NCBI GenBank assembly: GCA_035720425.1
Contig: DASTOB010000199.1
Location: forward strand, 1 to 18,312
DNA: 18,312 nucleotides
Source of the DNA: DASTOB01 sp035720425
Lineage (GTDB): Bacteria; Chloroflexota; Limnocylindria; Limnocylindrales; CSP1-4
Direction: 5' to 3'
Of this stretch, positions 14,179-18,312 are shown one piece after another. Each line of letters begins with the position of its first letter. Positions within the stretch are counted from its first letter, which is position 1. The notes beneath the pieces were generated by a model. That model was not told the DNA's origin. It saw only the letters and a program-made list of their open reading frames with translations, and ran no database searches. The translations under genes were made by a program, and so were the position numbers.

Positions 14179-14332
14179 TCATTGCTGCCAGTAATCGAAT
14201 CCTGGCTGGACGGCACGAACGCCCGCCCACACGCCGCGGAACCCCGGACCGACATCGCTCTCCGTACTCAACTCGACGTGACGAGTGCCATGGAACGCGC
14301 ATCGGCCCCCATTCGATAGCTGGCAGTAATGA
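14179..14332. repeat. 154-bp element with 22-bp imperfect terminal inverted repeats
   Basis: The arms at 14179-14200 and 14311-14332 match at 19 of 22 positions; two of the three differences would be G-U pairs in RNA. The 110-bp interior holds no convincing gene. The arms are AT-rich (ATTGCTGCCAGTAATCGAAT on the left) against GC-rich surroundings. The form resembles a MITE-type element or a long RNA hairpin. No clear target-site duplication is visible. Confidence 0.6.
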
Positions 14333-14410
14333 GCGGAGCCATCGACGCGGTGCGGTTCCGGCCGCGGGCACGCTGGGCAAGAGCCGCGCCGGGGCCCACG
14401 CCGCTGAGCT

Positions 14411-14448
14411 GGACCACGAGGGCTCAGCCGGACCACGAGGGCTCAGCC
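14411..14448. repeat. Perfect 19-bp tandem duplication upstream of the rpsB promoter
   Basis: The unit GGACCACGAGGGCTCAGCC occurs at 14411-14429 and again at 14430-14448 without mismatch, and a further GGACC follows at 14449-14453. It ends about 20 bp before the rpsB -10, where an activator or -35 region would lie. Confidence 0.9.
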
Positions 14449-14466
14449 GGACCGAACGCAACCCTG

Positions 14467-14475
14467 TGCTACACT
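14467..14475 (+). promoter_or_regulatory. Extended -10 promoter of the rpsB-tsf operon
   Basis: TGCTACACT is TGn followed by TACACT, closely matching the rplS element and sharing TACACT with the ffh upstream element. No good -35 is present. Transcription would start near 14482, leaving a leader of about 200 nt. Confidence 0.6.
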
Positions 14476-14487
14476 CCGCCGGGCCGC

Positions 14488-14505
14488 GCGCCCCCCGAGG
14501 GGCGC
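14488..14505 (+). ncRNA. Hairpin at the 5' end of the rpsB leader
   Basis: GCGCCCC (14488-14494) pairs perfectly with GGGGCGC (14499-14505) around CCGA. It lies a few bases after the predicted transcription start. S2 leaders are autoregulated in some bacteria, so a role in S2 feedback or mRNA stability is possible; this is inference. Confidence 0.4.
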
Positions 14506-14681
14506 CGAGCACCATCACACCCAATCCGCCCGCCACGATCGACCGGCATCGAGCCGGCCAGGCGGAGCACACACGCGATCCGTTCCGACCGGGACGGTGC
14601 CGCGCCGGCCCCAATCGGGAGTCGGTCGGTTCCCGGCGACGAGGGTCGCGGAGGAACGAACCGAACAGGAGGTCGCCCACC

Positions 14682-15644
14682 GTGCCGTCCGTTTCGATGC
14701 GGCAGCTGCTCGAGGCCGGAGTCCACTTCGGCCATCAGACCCGCCGCTGGAATCCCAAGATGCGCCCGTTCATCTTCGCGGAGCGCAACGGGATCCACAT
14801 CATCGATCTCGCCCAGACCGTCAAGCGGCTCGACACCGCCCTCGACGCCGTCCGGGAGACCGTCGCGCGCGGCGACGTCGTGCTCTTCGTCGGCACAAAG
14901 AAGCAGGCCCAGGAGCCGATCTCGCAGGAGGCGACGCGGGCCGGGATGCCGTACGTGAACAAGCGCTGGCTCGGCGGCATGATGACGAACTTCGTCACGA
15001 TCAAGAAGCGCATCGGGCTGCTCGAACAGCTCGAGGCACGCCAGCAGGCCGGCGACTTCGAGCGCCTGCCGAAGAAGGAAGCGGCCAAGCTCACCGAGGA
15101 GCTCAACAAGCTCAACGGCATGCTCGGCGGCATCCGCAAGATGAAGCGGCTCCCGGGCATGGTCTTCGTCGTCGACCCGCACCGCGAACGGATCGCGGTC
15201 ACGGAGGCGAACAAGCTCGAGATCCCGGTCGTCGGCACCGGCGACACGAACGTCGACCCGGACGAGCTCGACTTCATCATCCCGGCCAACGACGACGCGA
15301 TCCGCTCGATCCGGCTGCTCTGCGCGCTCGTCGCCGACGCGGCGATCGAGGGAGCGCAGCTGCGCGCGACGCGGGCCGTCGAACCGGAGCCGGAGATCGC
15401 AGCCGAGCCGGACTACGACGAGGGCGACGCGTCCGAGGCGCTCGTCGCCGCCCTGGCCGGGGGCCAGGCCCTGACCTTCGAGCCGGATCTCGACGACGAG
15501 GACGACCTCCTGCCCGGAGCGCGCGCGGCTCGCGCCGAGGCGGCCATCGCCGAGGCCGTCGTTCCCGAGGCCACCCCCGACGAGATCGCCGCAGAACTGG
15601 CGCGCGAGGCAGCCGAAAAGGCCGAAGACGCGCCGACCCTCTGA
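14682..15644 (+). CDS. rpsB: 30S ribosomal protein S2 with acidic C-terminal extension
   Basis: S2 binds late to the 30S subunit and helps recruit S1 in bacteria that have it. The 320-residue product has the core motifs HFGHQTRRWNPKM (15-27), FIFAERNGIHIIDL, the GTKKQA loop, RWLGGMMTNF, and the C-terminal TNVDPDELDFIIPANDDAIRSI. The usual S2 ends soon after residue 230; here about 85 more residues follow, rich in Glu, Asp and Ala. GTG at 14682 was chosen because AGGAGG lies at 14667-14672 at 9-nt spacing; the ATG at 14697 is too far, and the open frame upstream to 14466 is the leader. It is co-directional with tsf. Confidence 0.96.
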   Translation: MPSVSMRQLLEAGVHFGHQTRRWNPKMRPFIFAERNGIHIIDLAQTVKRLDTALDAVRETVARGDVVLFVGTKKQAQEPISQEATRAGMPYVNKRWLGGMMTNFVTIKKRIGLLEQLEARQQAGDFERLPKKEAAKLTEELNKLNGMLGGIRKMKRLPGMVFVVDPHRERIAVTEANKLEIPVVGTGDTNVDPDELDFIIPANDDAIRSIRLLCALVADAAIEGAQLRATRAVEPEPEIAAEPDYDEGDASEALVAALAGGQALTFEPDLDDEDDLLPGARAARAEAAIAEAVVPEATPDEIAAELAREAAEKAEDAPTL

Positions 15645-15677
15645 CGCGGCGCCACCCCAACCACGACCAGCCCGTAC

Positions 15678-15694
15678 GCCGGCGAACGGCCGGC
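15678..15694 (+). promoter_or_regulatory. Hairpin in the rpsB-tsf gap
   Basis: GCCGGC (15678-15683) pairs with GCCGGC (15689-15694) around GAACG. It lies between the rpsB stop and the tsf ribosome binding site. Partial termination between these genes is known in E. coli; a similar attenuating role here is inference. Confidence 0.35.
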
Positions 15695-15723
15695 CGACGA
15701 ACCAGGAGAGAGACGAAACGACG

Positions 15724-16323
15724 ATGGCGGACATCACGGCCGAAGCCGTCAAGCAGCTGCGCGAGCTGACCGGCGCCGGATTCATGGACTGCAAGCGCGC
15801 CCTGACCGAGGCGGGCGGGGATATCGAGAAGGCCACGGCACTGCTGCGCGAGCGCGGCCTCGCATCGGCCGCGAAGAAGTCCGGGCGGGAGGCGCGCGAG
15901 GGCCTCGTGTCGAGCTACATCCACACCGGCGGCCGCGTCGGCGTGCTCATCGAGGTGAACTGCGAGACGGACTTCGTCGCCCGCACGGACGAGTTTCAGA
16001 AGCTCGTCCGCGACCTCGCCGTCCAGGTCGCCGGGCTCGCGCCGCTGTACGTCGACGAGGAGCGCATCCCGCCGGCCGAACTCGAGGCGAAGAAGGCAGA
16101 GCTCCTGGCCGACGAGTCCGTCCAGAAGAAACCGGAGCACATCCGCGGCCAGATCGTCGAGGGACAGCTGCGCAAGTGGTTCGAGCAGGTCTGCCTGTAC
16201 GACCAGCCGTTCCGCGACACGGAGATGACCGTCCGCCAGCTGATCACCGACCGGATCGCGACGATCGGCGAGAACATCCGGGTCCGACGGTTCGTCCGCT
16301 ACGCGCTCGGGGAGGATCAGTGA
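15724..16323 (+). CDS. tsf: Elongation factor Ts, short form
   Basis: EF-Ts exchanges GDP for GTP on EF-Tu. The 199-residue product has the N-terminal UBA-like domain (VKQLRELTGAGFMDCKRAL, about 9-27), the EF-Tu contact motif TDFVA (82-86) and a single core subdomain ending in GENIRVRRFVRYALGE. It is much shorter than the E. coli protein and matches the short Thermus-like form, which works as a dimer. The ATG has a purine-rich AGGAGAGAGA upstream, somewhat far from the start. Its stop lies just before pyrH. Confidence 0.96.
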   Translation: MADITAEAVKQLRELTGAGFMDCKRALTEAGGDIEKATALLRERGLASAAKKSGREAREGLVSSYIHTGGRVGVLIEVNCETDFVARTDEFQKLVRDLAVQVAGLAPLYVDEERIPPAELEAKKAELLADESVQKKPEHIRGQIVEGQLRKWFEQVCLYDQPFRDTEMTVRQLITDRIATIGENIRVRRFVRYALGEDQ

Positions 16324-16340
16324 CGGAGGGTCGACCGACC

Positions 16341-17126
16341 ATGGCCGCTTCCGCGACGACGGCCCCGGCTCCTGCCGCGGACGGTACGGAGCCGCTGCGT
16401 CACCGGCGGATCCTCCTCAAGCTGTCCGGCGAGGCGCTCCTCGGCGACCGCCAGTACGGTGTCGACCCGGCCGTCTGCGCCTTCATCGCGAAGCAGGTCG
16501 TCGAGGTTCACCGGCGCGGAGTGCAGATCGGCATCGTCGTCGGCGGTGGCAACATCTTCCGCGGCCTCAGGGCGGCGGCGAATGGCATGGACCGCGCGAC
16601 CGGCGACTACATCGGCATGCTCGCCACGGTCATGAACGGCCTCGCCCTCCAGGATGCGATCGAGCGGGCCGGTGTCCAGACGCGGGTGATGAGCGCGATC
16701 GCGATGAACGAGGTCGCGGAACCGTACATCCGCCGCCGCGCGGTCCGGCACCTCGAGAAGGGTCGGGTCGCCATCTTCGTGGCCGGCACCGGCAACCCGT
16801 ACTTCACGACCGATACCGCGGCGGCGCTGCGTGCCGTCGAGATCGGGGCGGAGATCCTCCTGAAGGCGACCAAGGTCGACGGGGTCTACGATGCCGATCC
16901 GATGAAGGAGCCGACCGCTCGCCGGTACGCCCGGCTCGAATATGCCGACCTGCTCCGCGACCAGCTCAAGGTCATCGACGCGGCGGCCGTTTCCCTGTGC
17001 ATGGAGAACGACCTGCCGATCGTCGTGTTCGACCTCAATCGGCCCGACAACATCCTGCGGGTCGCGCTCGGCGAGCAGGTCGGTACGCTCATCACGTCAG
17101 CCCCGGAAGGAGGAGCGAGCGCATGA
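16341..17126 (+). CDS. pyrH: Uridylate kinase (UMP kinase)
   Basis: PyrH phosphorylates UMP to UDP with ATP; the bacterial enzyme belongs to the amino-acid kinase family and is a GTP-activated hexamer. The 261-residue product (ATG at 16341) has KLSGEA (27-32), GGGNIFRG (68-75), TGDYIGMLATVMN and GTGNPYFTTDTAA (149-161). An Ala/Pro-rich leader of about 20 residues precedes the conserved RRILLKLSGEA. GGAGGG at 16325-16330 supports ATG 16341; GTG at 16320, overlapping the tsf stop, is a possible alternative. Its stop overlaps the frr start (ATGA). Confidence 0.95.
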   Translation: MAASATTAPAPAADGTEPLRHRRILLKLSGEALLGDRQYGVDPAVCAFIAKQVVEVHRRGVQIGIVVGGGNIFRGLRAAANGMDRATGDYIGMLATVMNGLALQDAIERAGVQTRVMSAIAMNEVAEPYIRRRAVRHLEKGRVAIFVAGTGNPYFTTDTAAALRAVEIGAEILLKATKVDGVYDADPMKEPTARRYARLEYADLLRDQLKVIDAAAVSLCMENDLPIVVFDLNRPDNILRVALGEQVGTLITSAPEGGASA

Positions 17127-17680
17127 GCAGCGAGACCCTCACGTCCGCCGATCACAAAATGGCGCGCGCGGTCGAGGCCATGGAACGCGACTTCCAGGGA
17201 ATCCGCACGGGCCGCGCATCGACCGCCCTCGTGGAGCGCATCGTCGTCGACTACTACGGGACTCAGACCCCGCTCAATCAGCTCGCCGGGATCAGCGTCC
17301 CGGAGCCGCACCAGGTGGTCATCCAGCCGTGGGACCGCAGCGTGCTCGGGTCGATCGAGAAAGCGATCATCAAGAGCGACATCGGCCTCATGCCGAACGT
17401 CGACGGTACGGTCGTGCGCCTCAACATCCCGCCGCTCACCGAGGAGCGTCGCAAGGACCTCGTCCGGGTCGTCCATAAGCGCATGGAAGAGGCGCGGGTC
17501 GAGATCCGGAACCTGCGGCGAGAGGCGGCCGATGCCCTGAAGAAGGAGGAGCGCGAGGGGCTCGTCGGTGCCGACGAGGCGCACCGCCAGCTCGACGCCC
17601 TCCAGCGAACGACCGACCGTCACATCGCCGAGGTCGACCGCCTCGGCGGCGTCAAGGAGCAGGAGGTCCTCGAGGTCTAG
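17123..17680 (+). CDS. frr: Ribosome recycling factor
   Basis: RRF splits post-termination ribosomes with EF-G. The 185-residue product has the standard length and motifs: an N-terminal helix with RDFQGIRTGRAS, the DYYGTQTPLNQLAGISVPEP domain-II segment, and the C-terminal helical half with IPPLTEERRKDLVR and the KKEEREGL helix. ATG at 17123 overlaps the pyrH stop by four bases and follows GGAAGGAGGAG, so it is translationally coupled. Confidence 0.97.
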   Translation: MSSETLTSADHKMARAVEAMERDFQGIRTGRASTALVERIVVDYYGTQTPLNQLAGISVPEPHQVVIQPWDRSVLGSIEKAIIKSDIGLMPNVDGTVVRLNIPPLTEERRKDLVRVVHKRMEEARVEIRNLRREAADALKKEEREGLVGADEAHRQLDALQRTTDRHIAEVDRLGGVKEQEVLEV

Positions 17681-18312
17681 TGGCTCGCTCGCAGCTCGTG
17701 CGACCGGTCCTCCGGCCGAGCGATGCGCCCCCGACCGCCCATGACGCGTCGGACACGAGCGAGGCTGCGCCGATGATCGCGGCCGAGGATCCGCCGCTCG
17801 TCCCGCCGGAGGATCTGCCGCGCCACGTGGCGATCATCATGGACGGCAATCGTCGCTGGGCGCGCGGCCGCGACCTGCCGGAGATCGAGGGCCACGCGGC
17901 CGGGGTCGAGGCGATCCGCGGCCTGCTCACCCACGCCGTGCGACGCGGTGTCCCGGTGCTCACCCTGTACGCATTCAGCCGCGAGAACTGGGCCCGTTCG
18001 GACGACGAGGTGGCCGGCCTCTTCAACCTGCTCGAGGCCGCGATCCGGAGCGAGACCGACGAGCTCCGCGCCCAGGGCGTCCGGGTCAGGCTGCTCGGGC
18101 GGCTCGACGAGCTGCCCGCGGCGACCCGCGCCTCGATTGGCTCCGCGCTCGAGGCGACGGCCGGTGGCGATCGGCTGCTCCTCAACATCGCCTTCAACTA
18201 TGCCGGCCGGACCGAGCTCGTCGACGCCGTCCGGCGTCTCGTCGCGAGCGGGATCGACCCGTCGGCGATCGACGAGGCGACGATCAGCGGGGCGCTCTAC
18301 ACGGCCGGCCTG
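17680..18312 (+). CDS. uppS: Isoprenyl (undecaprenyl) diphosphate synthase, 3' truncated by window
   Basis: UppS adds isopentenyl units in cis to farnesyl diphosphate to make the C55 lipid carrier for peptidoglycan and other wall polymers. The visible 211 residues include the substrate motif HVAIIMDGNRRWA with catalytic Asp55, GHAAGVEAIR, LTLYAFSRENWARS and LLLNIAFNYAGRTE. GTG at 17680 overlaps the frr stop by one base and has AGGAGG upstream inside frr. It adds about 31 low-complexity residues compared with the internal ATG at 17773, so the start is uncertain. The frame has no stop before the window ends. Confidence 0.94.
   Translation, partial: MARSQLVRPVLRPSDAPPTAHDASDTSEAAPMIAAEDPPLVPPEDLPRHVAIIMDGNRRWARGRDLPEIEGHAAGVEAIRGLLTHAVRRGVPVLTLYAFSRENWARSDDEVAGLFNLLEAAIRSETDELRAQGVRVRLLGRLDELPAATRASIGSALEATAGGDRLLLNIAFNYAGRTELVDAVRRLVASGIDPSAIDEATISGALYTAGL

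Larger units (their letters stand above)
14043..14681. other. 639-bp gene-free region before rpsB
   Basis: I find no convincing gene, tRNA or rRNA here. From left to right it holds a direct-repeat pair around a hairpin, a 154-bp element with imperfect terminal inverted repeats, a perfect 19-bp tandem duplication, an extended -10 and a GC-rich leader of about 200 nt ending in AGGAGG. The inverted-repeat arms are visibly AT-richer than the surroundings. Confidence 0.7.

Noticed and set aside
14179..14210. tRNA-like T-arm (GCCAG, TCGAAT, CTGGC)
   Set aside because: The loop is 10 nt instead of 7, and no acceptor, D or anticodon stems fit around it; the bases form one arm of a longer inverted repeat.
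14060..14680. Minus-strand open frames in the gap before rpsB
   Set aside because: They have no ribosome binding site or family motif, and they span the inverted-repeat element and tandem duplication.
14466..14681. Upstream extension of S2 to 14466
   Set aside because: The stretch is low-complexity, overlaps the promoter and leader hairpin, and GTG 14682 has a strong AGGAGG at good spacing.

Overview
The window is high-GC DNA (about 70% G+C by eye) with dense, almost entirely plus-strand genes. It carries the widely conserved bacterial cluster smc-ftsY-ffh-rpsP-khpA-rimM-trmD-rplS-rnhB-yraN-rpsB-tsf-pyrH-frr-uppS. The gene order, frequent GTG starts, a short EF-Ts, a DUF3352-type protein and LiaF/PspC-type genes suggest a high-GC Gram-positive-like or Chloroflexota lineage. 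This placement is inference; no rRNA or marker search was possible.

Layout. 1-2571 holds the 3' half of smc followed directly by ftsY. 2572-2830 is a repeat- and hairpin-rich spacer. 2831-3379 (minus strand) is an unrecognised small membrane protein gene lying between the two SRP GTPase genes. 3380-3604 is an ffh upstream region with 12-bp tandem repeats and an inverted repeat over a likely -10 element. 3605-8652 is a compact run: ffh, a DUF3352-like anchored protein, rpsP, khpA, rimM and trmD, closed by two hairpins. 8815-11656 is a translationally coupled LiaF-like / PspC / histidine-kinase operon, met tail to tail by a NarL-type response regulator on the minus strand (11641-12312). This envelope-stress module separates trmD from rplS, which are adjacent in many bacteria. 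12450-14042 holds rplS, rnhB and yraN. 14043-14681 is the only long gene-free stretch; it holds direct repeats, a 154-bp element with imperfect terminal inverted repeats, a 19-bp tandem duplication and the rpsB promoter and leader. 14682-18312 holds rpsB, tsf, pyrH, frr and the start of uppS, which runs off the window.

Together the genes serve chromosome organisation (SMC), co-translational membrane targeting (FtsY, Ffh), ribosome assembly and tRNA modification (S16, RimM, TrmD, L19, S2), elongation and recycling (EF-Ts, RRF), pyrimidine nucleotide supply (UMP kinase), removal of ribonucleotides from DNA (RNase HII) and cell-wall lipid carrier synthesis (UppS). No mobile-element gene, CRISPR array, tRNA or rRNA was found. 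The most unusual points are an RNase HII whose GRG substrate-recognition motif reads GVA while its four catalytic acids are intact, the inserted stress module with its convergent overlapping regulator, the 154-bp inverted-repeat element before rpsB, and a set of genes without Shine-Dalgarno sequences whose -10-like hexamers lie so close to the start codon that leaderless mRNAs are plausible.
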